From Bacillota bacterium (lineage in GTDB: Bacteria; Bacillota; Dehalobacteriia; UBA4068; UBA4997): a stretch of DNA of 64,000 bases. This document shows positions 1 through 7,000 of this stretch, piece after piece. The notes under the pieces were generated by a model, which saw only the letters and a program-made list of their open reading frames with translations, was not told where the DNA came from and did not search any database. Each line of letters starts with the position of its first letter. Position 1 is the first letter of the stretch. Where the stretch lies: NCBI GenBank assembly GCA_021771915.1, contig JAETNY010000006.1:1-64000 (forward strand), in the 5' to 3' direction. Position numbers and translations under genes: made by a program.

Positions 1-74
1 TGGAGCGGGTGAAGGGAATCGAACCCTCGTATTCAGCTTGGAAGGCTGACTCTCTACCATTGAGTTACACCCGC
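1..74 (-). tRNA. tRNA-Gly (anticodon TCC)
   Basis: The minus strand folds into a complete cloverleaf: a 7-bp acceptor stem (GCGGGTG with CACCCGC), an anticodon stem TCAGC/GCTGA around the loop CTTCCAA (anticodon TCC), a T arm with loop TTCGATT, and an encoded CCA at positions 3-1. It should decode GGA and GGG glycine codons. It lies at the window edge, downstream of rdgB on the same strand, and has its own promoter. Confidence 0.95.
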
Positions 75-93
75 AATTCAACAACTATCAAAT

Positions 94-122
94 AATATAG
101 CATATTTTGTTAAAAAAATCAA
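94..122 (-). promoter_or_regulatory. Promoter of tRNA-Gly
   Basis: On the minus strand, TTGATT (122-117) and TATATT (99-94) are separated by exactly 17 nt. The -10 ends about 20 nt before the first tRNA base, which fits a housekeeping sigma-A promoter. Confidence 0.7.
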
Positions 123-184
123 GACCTATTTTAAGTTTTTCTCTATTAAAATACTTTATAATTTATTAATTAAATCCGTAAAAT

Positions 185-787
185 TTAACTTAAAACGGCC
201 AAACGCTGCAAAACAGGCAACATTTCTGACAAAGCCGCCGCCCGATGACTGATACGATTTTTAGTAGCCATATCTAATTCTGCCATCGTGCAATCCTCGT
301 AAGCCTGCACAAAAAACAAAGGGTCATAACCAAAACCATGCGTACCGCGCTCCGCATAGCCAATCATGCCTTCGCACCGCCCCTCCGTTTCATAACGCTG
401 ACCTTCCGGCCCTGCCAATACCAGCGCACAAATAAATCTGGCCTTACGTTCTGCTGTTGGGCAATCCTGCATAGCAGACAGCAGCTTGCGGTTATTTGCC
501 GCATCATCTTTTTGCTCGCCCGCATATCTGGCCGAATAAACCCCGGGCGCTCCCTGTAAATAATCAACAGCCAGTCCGCTATCGTCAGCAAGTGTCCAAA
601 GACCTGTAGCTAAAACACCAGCTTCCGCTTTTAATGCCGCGTTACCAACAAAATCAGGCGCTGTTTCCTCCGGCAACTGCAAACCCGGAAAATCTTTAAG
701 GCTTAAAACTTCCCAACCACTATCCTGCAAAAGTTCTCGAATTTCCGCCACCTTGTGCTCATTGCCACTGGCCACCAATAACTGCAT
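185..787 (-). CDS. rdgB: RdgB/HAM1-type XTP/dITP diphosphatase
   Basis: This cytosolic house-cleaning enzyme hydrolyses ITP, dITP and XTP to monophosphates, keeping deaminated purines out of nucleic acids. The 200-residue protein starts MQLLVASGNEHKVAEI, the SGNxxKxxE signature of the family. It also has LADDSGLAVD followed by GAPGVYSARYAG, and FGYDPLFF near the C-terminus. I chose the ATG at 787 because a GGGGGAA ribosome site precedes it; a longer reading frame runs upstream to 958, but its extra N-terminus does not look like protein from this family. tRNA-Gly follows on the same strand with a separate promoter. Confidence 0.93.
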   Translation of the reverse strand: MQLLVASGNEHKVAEIRELLQDSGWEVLSLKDFPGLQLPEETAPDFVGNAALKAEAGVLATGLWTLADDSGLAVDYLQGAPGVYSARYAGEQKDDAANNRKLLSAMQDCPTAERKARFICALVLAGPEGQRYETEGRCEGMIGYAERGTHGFGYDPLFFVQAYEDCTMAELDMATKNRISHRAAALSEMLPVLQRLAVLS

Positions 788-1100
788 AAAAGTATTCCCC
801 CAAACTAAATAATTCCGCTTATCTGAAACAAAACGAATGTGTTTACAAAAAAAGAAATCCGCTGATAAAAAGACTAGCGGCCGCCAACCCGACCTTGCCC
901 TTTTATCACCTGCGGACTTCTTGCTTTTATTATGCCTTATCCGCAGATTAATATACATGAAAAAATATTTTAAAAATTTTTTCTTAAACTATTTCTTAAA
1001 ATTTTTTACCCAAAAATAAGTTTTGGCATACATAAAGCCTGCCAACTTGAACCATAATATAAGTGCAGTTGTAAGACAAACAAAAAAAGGAGTGAAAACA
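788..1100. other. Intergenic region with an imperfect inverted repeat
   Basis: No gene is seen here. The region holds an inverted repeat, TCCGCTGATAAAAAG (858-872) against CTTTTATCACCTGCGGA (900-916), which pair except for a 3-nt bulge across a 27-nt loop. There is no clear T-tract beside it. The AT-rich stretch from 950 to 1080 must contain the promoter of the microprotein gene at 1101, but I cannot place it firmly. Confidence 0.4.
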
Positions 1101-1235
1101 ATGGCTAACAATCGCACTAACAATCAGCAGACTAACCGTCAGTCCAACCAACAGACTAATCGTCAGTCTAATCAGCAGACCAACCGTCAGTCCAACCAGC
1201 AGACTAATCAGCAGTCTAACAACAACTGCCGATAA
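1101..1235 (+). CDS. 44-residue Q/N-rich tandem-repeat microprotein
   Basis: I do not recognise this small protein. It starts ATG at 1101 behind a good ribosome site (AAAGGAGTG, 1087-1095) and is 44 residues long. Its body is four copies of an eight-residue unit, QQTNRQSN, encoded by 24-bp DNA repeats at 1125-1148, 1149-1172, 1173-1196 and 1197-1220 (the last reads QQTNQQSN), ending in NNCR. Third-position changes between units (AAC/AAT, TCC/TCT) suggest selection on the protein rather than recent DNA slippage. Apart from three or four arginines and one terminal cysteine it is polar and uncharged, with no signal peptide or membrane segment. Small repeat proteins of this composition recall gamma-type spore proteins, but there is no specific match. 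Confidence 0.6.
   Translation: MANNRTNNQQTNRQSNQQTNRQSNQQTNRQSNQQTNQQSNNNCR
1125..1220 (+). repeat. Four tandem 24-bp repeats inside the microprotein gene
   Basis: Four consecutive 24-bp units start CAGCAGAC or CAACAGAC and encode QQTNRQSN, the last with one Arg-to-Gln change. Units differ mainly at synonymous positions. Confidence 0.85.
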
Positions 1236-1274
1236 GCCTGGCCGGAGTTCGCCTGAAAAAGAAATCTAATATAA

Positions 1275-1312
1275 ATAATAAATCGGTATATTTGGATATA
1301 CCGATTTATTAT
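1275..1312. terminator. Bidirectional terminator hairpin
   Basis: A perfect 16-bp inverted repeat (1275-1290 with 1297-1312, core AATCGGTATA) closes a 6-nt loop between the converging microprotein and GIY-YIG-like genes. Its AT-rich ends give weak U-tracts in both directions. Confidence 0.75.
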
Positions 1313-1322
1313 TTATATAAAC

Positions 1323-1910
1323 TTAAGCCTTATATGCTTTAGCCGCCGCTGTCAGCTGTTTACGGCAACGCTTAACCTCTGCACCATACTGATTGTTTTT
1401 GTTGTTTGTCAAATTCAAAACCGGCGCATTAGAAGTAATCATAGCCGGAACCAACTGGTCAATCGTATCAGGAGAAGCCGCAACCACACTGATATACAAA
1501 TTATCTTTCATCCAATCCGTAAGTTTCGCCTCGCTCTCCTCCGTCAGGGCATAGTTATCAAAACGGTCCACATCTTCCTCGTCTGTAGTGCGCGGTTTAG
1601 CCTGTAAATCATATTTATAGGCCAACATTGCCGCCAGAGAACGTCTAAGACCAGTAGCGCCTGTATCTGGCTGACCAAGGTGACGTACAATTTGTGAAGC
1701 TGCATCAACATAAAGCATCGCCAACTCGTCCGTTTTGCCAATGCCCAAGCCAAGTTCTCGCCCATTATAAAATACGGCAAAAATACCAGGCGTCTGCGCA
1801 ATATTCTCCAGTTCTGCAACCGGTATATCCGCCAGTTTTTTGGTATTGGCCTGCAAATTCAATGTCATCTGTTGAGCCACCTGCCATAGAACCTGTTCTT
1901 TTTCAATCAT
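1323..1910 (-). CDS. GIY-YIG-like family protein
   Basis: A 195-residue soluble protein resembling stand-alone GIY-YIG nuclease-like proteins. The GIY element reads GIF (residues 42-44) and the YIG element reads GIG inside LGLGIGKT (53-60). A conserved block TGATGLRRSLA follows at 83-93, then PR, a DWMKDNL segment, and a C-terminal PVLNLTNNKN with KRCRK. Both catalytic tyrosines of the GIY-YIG motif are replaced (Phe, Gly), so nuclease activity is uncertain. The start has AAAGGAGG 10 nt upstream. It faces the microprotein gene across a shared terminator and follows hpt on the same strand after about 75 nt. The family assignment rests on motif order only. Confidence 0.55.
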   Translation of the reverse strand: MIEKEQVLWQVAQQMTLNLQANTKKLADIPVAELENIAQTPGIFAVFYNGRELGLGIGKTDELAMLYVDAASQIVRHLGQPDTGATGLRRSLAAMLAYKYDLQAKPRTTDEEDVDRFDNYALTEESEAKLTDWMKDNLYISVVAASPDTIDQLVPAMITSNAPVLNLTNNKNNQYGAEVKRCRKQLTAAAKAYKA

Positions 1911-1984
1911 AATAAATTGCCTCCTTTAAAACCTTATTATTAAGCTGTTTTTTATTTTCAAACTGTTTTTATTTTCATCAGAAT

Positions 1985-2527
1985 TTATTCCGCCAAGATT
2001 AATTCAGCAATATAAGGCAGACCCCTAAAATAACTGTTATAATCCAGACCATAACCAACCAGAAACTTCTCTGGCGCGGAAAAGCCTACATAATCGACCG
2101 GCACCTGATAACGCCTAGCGGCCGCCTTATCCAACAGGGAACAAAGCTTTAAGCTAGCCGGTTTTCTATCTTGCAAACGCTTCAAAAGAAGTTGCATAGT
2201 ATAACCGGTATCGACAATATCCTCCACCAATAAAACATGCTGCCCCTCTATATTCTCAATATCCTTACTGATAATAAGATTACCACTGCTTTGCTGACCA
2301 ACATAACTTGAGGCTTGCATAAAATCAAGCCGTGCTGGTGTTTGCAACGTACGCAGTAAATCAGCATAAAATACACAGGCACCCCTAAGCACGCAAACCA
2401 GCAAAATATCCTTAGCGCCAAGCTTTATGTAATCAGCATCAATCCTGGCCGCCAACTCATGCACCCTTTGGGCAATATCATCAGCACTAAAAAGTTCTAC
2501 CAATTCATAATTTTCCGGCAACGGCAT
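1985..2527 (-). CDS. hpt: Hypoxanthine phosphoribosyltransferase
   Basis: This purine-salvage enzyme transfers phosphoribosyl from PRPP to hypoxanthine or guanine in the cytosol. The 180-residue sequence has the PRPP-binding signature VLLVEDIVDTGYTM, the early loop LRGACVFYADLL, and the C-terminal VPVDYVGFSAPEKFLVGYGLDY typical of bacterial HPRTs. I use the ATG at 2527, which is preceded by a G-rich ribosome site (GGGGGGG then TGCTTTG); an in-frame start 24 nt further upstream is possible but lacks a site. In Bacillus hpt lies next to tilS and ftsH, so its isolated place here is a difference. Confidence 0.93.
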   Translation of the reverse strand: MPLPENYELVELFSADDIAQRVHELAARIDADYIKLGAKDILLVCVLRGACVFYADLLRTLQTPARLDFMQASSYVGQQSSGNLIISKDIENIEGQHVLLVEDIVDTGYTMQLLLKRLQDRKPASLKLCSLLDKAAARRYQVPVDYVGFSAPEKFLVGYGLDYNSYFRGLPYIAELILAE

Positions 2528-2701
2528 CAAAGCACCCCCCCAAGCCGACATAATTTTTTATATTATAATTATTCTCGCATAATTAACAAAACCCTGCAAA
2601 AATTTGCGGTAAGAAAAAAATTTTCTCTCAGCCATGTATTTTATTCTATATTTTCTCATATTTTTTCTTATGGTAAATCTCAAAAGAAAGGTATTGGTTT
2701 T

Positions 2702-3421
2702 ATGAATACTACGAAATTAAGTGTGAAAAAAATTCTTATACCCACCGGGCTGGCATTATTACTGATTATTGGCGTAATCTGTTATATCCGCCCCAACCTG
2801 AATGCCCCAAAACTACCGCCGACAGAATTGGCTCAAACCGCTATTGATAATTTGCTGGCCGCCGAAAGTTTATGCTTTAATACTCAAAGCTGTCTGTTGC
2901 TGGGCGATGAAGAAATGAAGCTGGGAGATATTCACGGAGAAATTAATGGCAGCGATTATCATATAAATGGCGAGGTTCTTGGCACGCCAATGGATTTATA
3001 TCAAATCGGCACCAAAACCTATCGTCAGGATACATTGACTGACCAATGGCTGGTTTTGGAAGACCAGGCCATGCTAAACCAGGAAGCACTGCTTAGTGAC
3101 ATCAACCCACGCGCTGCTTTTCAGCTAACAGGAATTTTAAATGTCAGTGAAGCTGAAACGGAAAATGTGGCTGAAGAAAAATGTTATAAATTAACTTTTG
3201 AGCCGCAAACCGCATCTGGCTACTATGAAAAATATTTTGCCAGCCTTACCTACACAATTTGGGTAACTTTAGACGACCACCAACTGCGCCAGGCTCAAAT
3301 TAATGCCTCCGCCAGCGCCAACAATATCCAAAGCACCCTGCAAATAACCACCGATTTCTGGGATTGGAACAACACACCGCCCATTGAAGCGCCGGTTATT
3401 GAAGAAACAGCTACATATTAA
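2702..3421 (+). CDS. Membrane-anchored secreted protein of unknown function
   Basis: I do not recognise the family. From the ATG at 2702 (AAAGAAAGG upstream) the protein is 239 residues. A short positive N-terminus (TTKLSVKK) is followed by one hydrophobic helix at about residues 11-30, then a soluble extracellular domain with no lipobox, so it is probably an uncleaved or signal-anchored protein. The domain has alternating beta-like segments (INGSDYHINGEVLGTPMDLY, then TYRQDTLTDQWLVLED) and two cysteines that could form a disulphide. The pattern recalls the LolA/LppX-like lipoprotein folds, but that is only an impression. It has its own terminator, so it is probably monocistronic. Confidence 0.75.
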   Translation: MNTTKLSVKKILIPTGLALLLIIGVICYIRPNLNAPKLPPTELAQTAIDNLLAAESLCFNTQSCLLLGDEEMKLGDIHGEINGSDYHINGEVLGTPMDLYQIGTKTYRQDTLTDQWLVLEDQAMLNQEALLSDINPRAAFQLTGILNVSEAETENVAEEKCYKLTFEPQTASGYYEKYFASLTYTIWVTLDDHQLRQAQINASASANNIQSTLQITTDFWDWNNTPPIEAPVIEETATY

Positions 3422-3445
3422 ATGGTGTATTGATAAACATGACAA

Positions 3446-3476
3446 ATATCCCCCAGCCAGGCTGAGGGATATTTTT
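3446..3476 (+). terminator. Rho-independent terminator
   Basis: ATATCCC (3446-3452) pairs with GGGATAT (3466-3472), and the stem continues as CAGC/GCTG after one mismatch around a 3-nt loop, then TTTT. It follows the membrane-anchored protein gene. Similar ATATCCC/GGGATAT stems occur at 20283-20322 and 28387-28423. Confidence 0.8.
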
Positions 3477-3515
3477 AACAAAGTAAAAGTCTGCCAGCAT
3501 ATATCTGCAAACAAA

Positions 3516-3872
3516 TTACATCATTTCTGCTTTTTTGGCCAAAATTGCCGCCCCTGCCGTACAGGCCGGGCAGTCACAAAATGTTGCGCCGGACGCCTGA
3601 AGCTCTCTGGCATGCGCATTCATCTGCGCGGCTCTCTCTGCGCCAAACAACTGAACGCCAGCCTCGGAAGCGCTAAAAGCAATGCAAGCCTCCACTGGTA
3701 AAACGTCCTGCTCCAGTTCGGCAATAAATTTTTTGGTTTCCTCAGCCTCTTTGTCGGTTCCCATTGCTGCCAACCAGCTTTCCGCAGCAGCTTTGGCCTC
3801 TGCACTGCAAGACACTGCATTCATCATTTCTTTAGCTTTTGCAGCAACATATTCTCTAACCTGCTGTTCCAT
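3516..3872 (-). CDS. Small conserved protein with a CDCPAC cysteine cluster
   Basis: A 118-residue, acidic, mostly helical soluble protein. It has the pattern of a small Firmicutes family that is sometimes labelled as an Hsp90 chaperone in databases; nothing in it resembles Hsp90. The striking element is the C-terminal FCDCPACTAGA at about residues 98-108, three closely spaced cysteines that could bind a metal, together with C22 and C63. The segments EAKAAAESWL and ETKKFIAELE are well-formed amphipathic helices. The ribosome site AAAGGAATG precedes the ATG. Function is unknown; a metal- or redox-related role is inference from the cysteines. Confidence 0.75.
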   Translation of the reverse strand: MEQQVREYVAAKAKEMMNAVSCSAEAKAAAESWLAAMGTDKEAEETKKFIAELEQDVLPVEACIAFSASEAGVQLFGAERAAQMNAHARELQASGATFCDCPACTAGAAILAKKAEMM

Positions 3873-4000
3873 CTTTTTATCATTCCTTTCATTTAATTAA
3901 TTGAACAAGTTATATTGACTTTTTGTAAACTTCTTCCAATATATTATAATACACTAAAATTATTTTGTCAAATTATCAACATAACTGTTCAAGCGCTTTA

Positions 4001-4321
4001 TCAGGCTTTTTCTTCTTGCTGTATATCAGATGATGAATCCTGCAAATCATCAGGCAACTGCTCTGGCGGCTGATATTCCAGCAAATCACTAATTTGGCAA
4101 TTCAGAACAAAACATACCTTTGCCAAAAAGCCCAAATCCACATAAACAATGTCCTGCGCTTTATAATAACGGTCAATAATACCGTATTTTAAATCAGTTA
4201 AAGTTCGCAGGCGGTTTCTGGTAATGCCTTTTTTCTGAAGCAATTCCGCCAGCTTCACCTTTACATTACCATAATCCACAATTTCCATTTCATGCTTAAA
4301 TAAACTTCTTGTAGTATCCAT
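4001..4321 (-). CDS. XRE-family helix-turn-helix regulator
   Basis: From the ATG at 4321, which has a perfect AGGAGG site 8 nt upstream, the protein is 106 residues. The helix-turn-helix lies in VKLAELLQKKGITRNRLRTL and the segment after it, followed by FLAKVCFVLNCQISDLLEY, which matches the compact Cro/CI-type domain ending in the usual DLLEY motif. The C-terminal tail is Gln/Asp/Ser-rich and probably disordered. It is transcribed divergently from the SLOG-domain gene at 4450. The intergenic DNA carries a pair of inverted 14-bp repeats, one of them over the -10 element of the divergent promoter, so local autoregulation and control of the neighbour are likely. Confidence 0.85.
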   Translation of the reverse strand: MDTTRSLFKHEMEIVDYGNVKVKLAELLQKKGITRNRLRTLTDLKYGIIDRYYKAQDIVYVDLGFLAKVCFVLNCQISDLLEYQPPEQLPDDLQDSSSDIQQEEKA

Positions 4322-4334
4322 ATATTTTACCTCC

Positions 4335-4404
4335 TTTAAGTATATATATATTGTATCAAAGTAAGCCGCACTTGACATTTACCTTTATATTATATATACT
4401 TAAA
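4335..4404. promoter_or_regulatory. Divergent promoter region with inverted AT repeats (candidate operator)
   Basis: On the plus strand, TTGACA (4372-4377) and TATACT (4395-4400) with a 17-nt spacer form a near-consensus promoter for the SLOG-protein gene. TTTAAGTATATATA (from 4335) and its reverse complement TATATATACTTAAA (4391-4404) flank the region. The right copy covers the -10 element and the left copy covers the ribosome site and leader of the XRE gene, as expected for an operator pair. Confidence 0.7.
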
Positions 4405-4449
4405 CAAGACTATACTGTTATAAGGTAATACCCTAATCAGGAGAGACAA

Positions 4450-4908
4450 ATGCCTACCTGCTTTTTCATCGGTCATAAAAATGCTCCAGAAGAATTATAC
4501 CCATTGCTGTTGACTTCTATAAAACAACACATAACTGAGTTCGGTGTGAAGAATTTTATAGTCGGTGATTATGGCAATTTTGACCAGCTTGCAACGCGCG
4601 CCCTGCTCAAGCTAAAAAAGCAATATCCAGAAATAATTATCACGCTGTTGCTGGTTTATCACCCCTTTTATACTGCCCAGCAGCATGCAATCTTTGATGC
4701 CAGTTTTTACCCACCAGACATGGAATTTGTCCCCAAACGCGCCGCCATTATCCGCGCCAATCAATATATGATTAATCATTGCGATTATCTGATTGCATAT
4801 AACAACGGCCATATCGGCAACACCCGAAAACTGTTGCAAAGCGCTGACCGCCGGCAAAAACGCGGCCTGTTGCAAATTAAGAATCTGGCTGAACAATTAT
4901 TTTTATAA
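4450..4908 (+). CDS. SLOG-superfamily protein (DUF1273/YpsA-like)
   Basis: The 152-residue protein reads FFIGHKNAPEE at its start, then VGDYGNFDQLATRALLKLK, LLLVYHPF, YPPDMEFVPKRAAIIRANQYMI, HCDYLIAYNNGHIGNTRKLL. This is the Rossmann-like fold with a glycine-rich nucleotide site seen in the DUF1273/YspA branch of the SLOG superfamily (relatives of LOG, DprA and TIR-linked sensors). Such proteins are thought to bind nucleotides or nucleotide-derived ligands; no reaction can be assigned here. The ribosome site AGGAGAGA precedes the ATG. Its divergent pairing with an XRE regulator and a palindromic control region suggests regulated expression rather than housekeeping. Confidence 0.8.
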   Translation: MPTCFFIGHKNAPEELYPLLLTSIKQHITEFGVKNFIVGDYGNFDQLATRALLKLKKQYPEIIITLLLVYHPFYTAQQHAIFDASFYPPDMEFVPKRAAIIRANQYMINHCDYLIAYNNGHIGNTRKLLQSADRRQKRGLLQIKNLAEQLFL

Positions 4909-5066
4909 CTTTTTAATACAAATGTTCTAATTTAAGCAATTATTTACTATCCAGATAAAAGTATATTTGCCAGGACAACCAGCATTACACCAAAGACTAT
5001 TAACTAATGCTTTTTTACAAGCTTCGCGAAAAGACAACACCGAAATTTAATCGTACACAAACAATA

Positions 5067-5106
5067 AATAACCCAACCGCTCCATTTGGATTACGGTTGG
5101 GTTATT
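5067..5106. terminator. Hairpin terminator
   Basis: A perfect 13-bp stem (5067-5079 with 5094-5106, core ACCCAACCG/CGGTTGGGT) with a 14-nt loop. It lies just after the 40-residue membrane-protein gene read on the minus strand, where TTTATTG follows. The 150 nt between it and the SLOG gene are AT-rich and hold nothing I can identify. Confidence 0.7.
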
Positions 5107-5130
5107 CAGTGATGACAAAACAATTAAATT

Positions 5131-5253
5131 TTAGTCACCCACGCCGCTTAAGGCCCAAAGCAAAGGTACGCCAGCACCAATAAAAAGCACCAATGCACCA
5201 GCGCCGATACCGATAAGCATAAAAATTCGGTCAACAATTTTTTCAAACTTCAC
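5131..5253 (-). CDS. 40-residue small membrane protein (GTG start)
   Basis: A short reading frame with a GTG start at 5253, preceded by AAAGGAGTG about 8 nt upstream. The product begins MKFEKIVDRIFMLIGIG and has one long hydrophobic segment (about residues 10-36, glycine and alanine rich, interrupted by a proline) ending in LSGVGD. The positive start and hydrophobic body predict a single-pass or hairpin membrane peptide. It lies between recN and a perfect hairpin terminator on the same strand, 41 nt after the recN stop, so it may be the last gene of the tlyA-nadK-argR-recN run. Function unknown. Confidence 0.65.
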   Translation of the reverse strand: MKFEKIVDRIFMLIGIGAGALVLFIGAGVPLLWALSGVGD

Positions 5254-5294
5254 GGCTATACACTCCTTTCTCAATTACCAACACAAAATTATAT

Positions 5295-6980
5295 TCAACG
5301 CAGCTTGCGTCCGGCTTCAATCAGTTCGTCAGCCTGACGACGCGTAGTTGCCGTAACCTTATCCCCGGCCAGCATACGGCTTATTTCCAAAACCTTGGCT
5401 TCGCCAGCCAATTCCTGCACCGTAGTAATCGTGCGACCGTCATGCTCGTTTTTTTCCACCAGCAAATTGTTATCCGCATAGGCCGCCAAAACCGGAGCAT
5501 GCGTAACACAAATAGCCTGAGTTGAACGAGCCACCTCCACCAGTTTTTCCGCCACACTGCCCAGAGCCCTGCCACCCAGCCCGGTATCAATTTCATCAAA
5601 AATCAAAGTCGACACTTCGTCCAAACTGGCCAAAATAACCTTAATCGCCAACATAATGCGCGACATTTCGCCACCAGAAGCAATCTTCGCCACCGGCTTC
5701 ATTTCCTCACCCGGATTGGGGCTAATCATAAACTGCACTTCATCAAAACCATCAGCAGACGATGCTTTAGCTGCCAAATCCACCGCAAAAACCGCCTTAG
5801 ACATCTGCAAATATTTCAGTTCTGCCGTAATCTTGGCCGCCAATTCCTGCCCGGCGTTTGCGCGCAACTGGTGCAGTTTTTGCGCAGCTTGTTGATAAAA
5901 CGCGGCCAATTTAGTTTCTTTATCTGCCAGGTCAGCCAGATATTCCTCCCGATTTTCTCGCCGCTCCAATTCCTGCTGATTATCAGCCAGAATTTTCAGC
6001 AAACCGGACTCATCAGCTTTATATTTTTTACCCAACACTTTCAGAGCAAAAAGTCGAGAATTTATTTCTTCCAAACGCTCTGGGTCGTCCACAATCGCCT
6101 CCCGATAACTGCGCAATTCCAGCGCCGTATCTTCCAGTTCATAATAAAGATTTTGCAGACGCGTTTGCAAAGGCTCAACTTCGGCATCAATCCGCTTCAG
6201 CTCGTCCAACTCGTCAACCACCGTTGAAAGATTAGTCAGCGCGGCATTATTACCGGCATATAAAGCCGCGTAAGCCCGGCCGGCGTGTTCGCTACGTTGC
6301 TGCACACTTTCCAGCCCTGAAGCTTCTTTAGTCAATTCTTCAACCTCGCCAGGGTGCAACTTGGCCTCTGTCAGTTCGGCAATTTGAAACTGCAAAAAAC
6401 GCCGTCTTTCTGCATCGTCCGCCGTTTCCTGTTTGGCCTGCGCCAGCTGCTTCGCCACCTGTTGCCAGCTTTGATAGGCCGCTGCTGTTTCCTGTCGCTG
6501 TGCAGCAATCAAATCGCCTCCAAAGCTGTCCAGCAAATGCAATTGCTTTTCCGGCTCCAACAAACTGACATGTTCACTTTGCCCGTGAATGTTTATCAAC
6601 AACCGACCAACAGCTTTTAAAGCAGCCAGCGGCACCGGCTGCAAATTAATGCGACAAGTGGAACGCCCTGCCGCCAAAACCTCGCGGCTTAAAATAAGTT
6701 CCTCGTTTTCCTCCGAATCAAAATCCAGCCCCAATTCGGTCAGTTTCTGGCGCAGGGTTGCAGAAAAAGGCGGCAAAAACACACCCTGCACCCGACAACG
6801 CTCCGCCCCACGCCGCACCTGCTCCTTGCCGGCTCGGCTGCCCAACAGCAGCGATACAGCGTCTAACAGCATGGATTTACCAGCACCGGTTTCACCGGAA
6901 AGCACATTCAGGCCAGGCTGCCAAAGCAGCACCGTTTTTTCAATCAGAGCAAGATTTTCAATATAAAGCTCCGCAAACAT
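5295..6980 (-). CDS. recN: DNA repair protein RecN
   Basis: An SMC-like ATPase that gathers DNA ends in double-strand-break repair by homologous recombination. At 561 residues it is full length. Visible motifs are the Walker A SGETGAGKS (residues 28-36), the ABC signature IASGGEMSRIMLAIK, and the Walker B LIFDEIDTGLGG, with a long coiled-coil region (about 160-360) rich in Glu, Leu, Gln and Arg between them. The ribosome site AGGAGAAG precedes the ATG. It follows argR after 20 nt, as in many Firmicutes, and is probably co-transcribed with argR and nadK. Confidence 0.96.
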   Translation of the reverse strand: MFAELYIENLALIEKTVLLWQPGLNVLSGETGAGKSMLLDAVSLLLGSRAGKEQVRRGAERCRVQGVFLPPFSATLRQKLTELGLDFDSEENEELILSREVLAAGRSTCRINLQPVPLAALKAVGRLLINIHGQSEHVSLLEPEKQLHLLDSFGGDLIAAQRQETAAAYQSWQQVAKQLAQAKQETADDAERRRFLQFQIAELTEAKLHPGEVEELTKEASGLESVQQRSEHAGRAYAALYAGNNAALTNLSTVVDELDELKRIDAEVEPLQTRLQNLYYELEDTALELRSYREAIVDDPERLEEINSRLFALKVLGKKYKADESGLLKILADNQQELERRENREEYLADLADKETKLAAFYQQAAQKLHQLRANAGQELAAKITAELKYLQMSKAVFAVDLAAKASSADGFDEVQFMISPNPGEEMKPVAKIASGGEMSRIMLAIKVILASLDEVSTLIFDEIDTGLGGRALGSVAEKLVEVARSTQAICVTHAPVLAAYADNNLLVEKNEHDGRTITTVQELAGEAKVLEISRMLAGDKVTATTRRQADELIEAGRKLR

Positions 6981-7000
6981 ATTCTTCTCCTAAATAAATA

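Noticed and set aside
1125-1220. CRISPR array from the regular 24-bp repeats
   Set aside because: The units are directly adjacent with no spacers and keep a reading frame, so they are coding repeats.
3516-3872. Molecular chaperone Hsp90
   Set aside because: The protein is only 118 residues and has no GHKL ATPase motifs.
5067-5106. Riboswitch between the SLOG gene and the 40-residue membrane protein
   Set aside because: The hairpin is a simple perfect stem placed after a minus-strand gene; it is better explained as a terminator.
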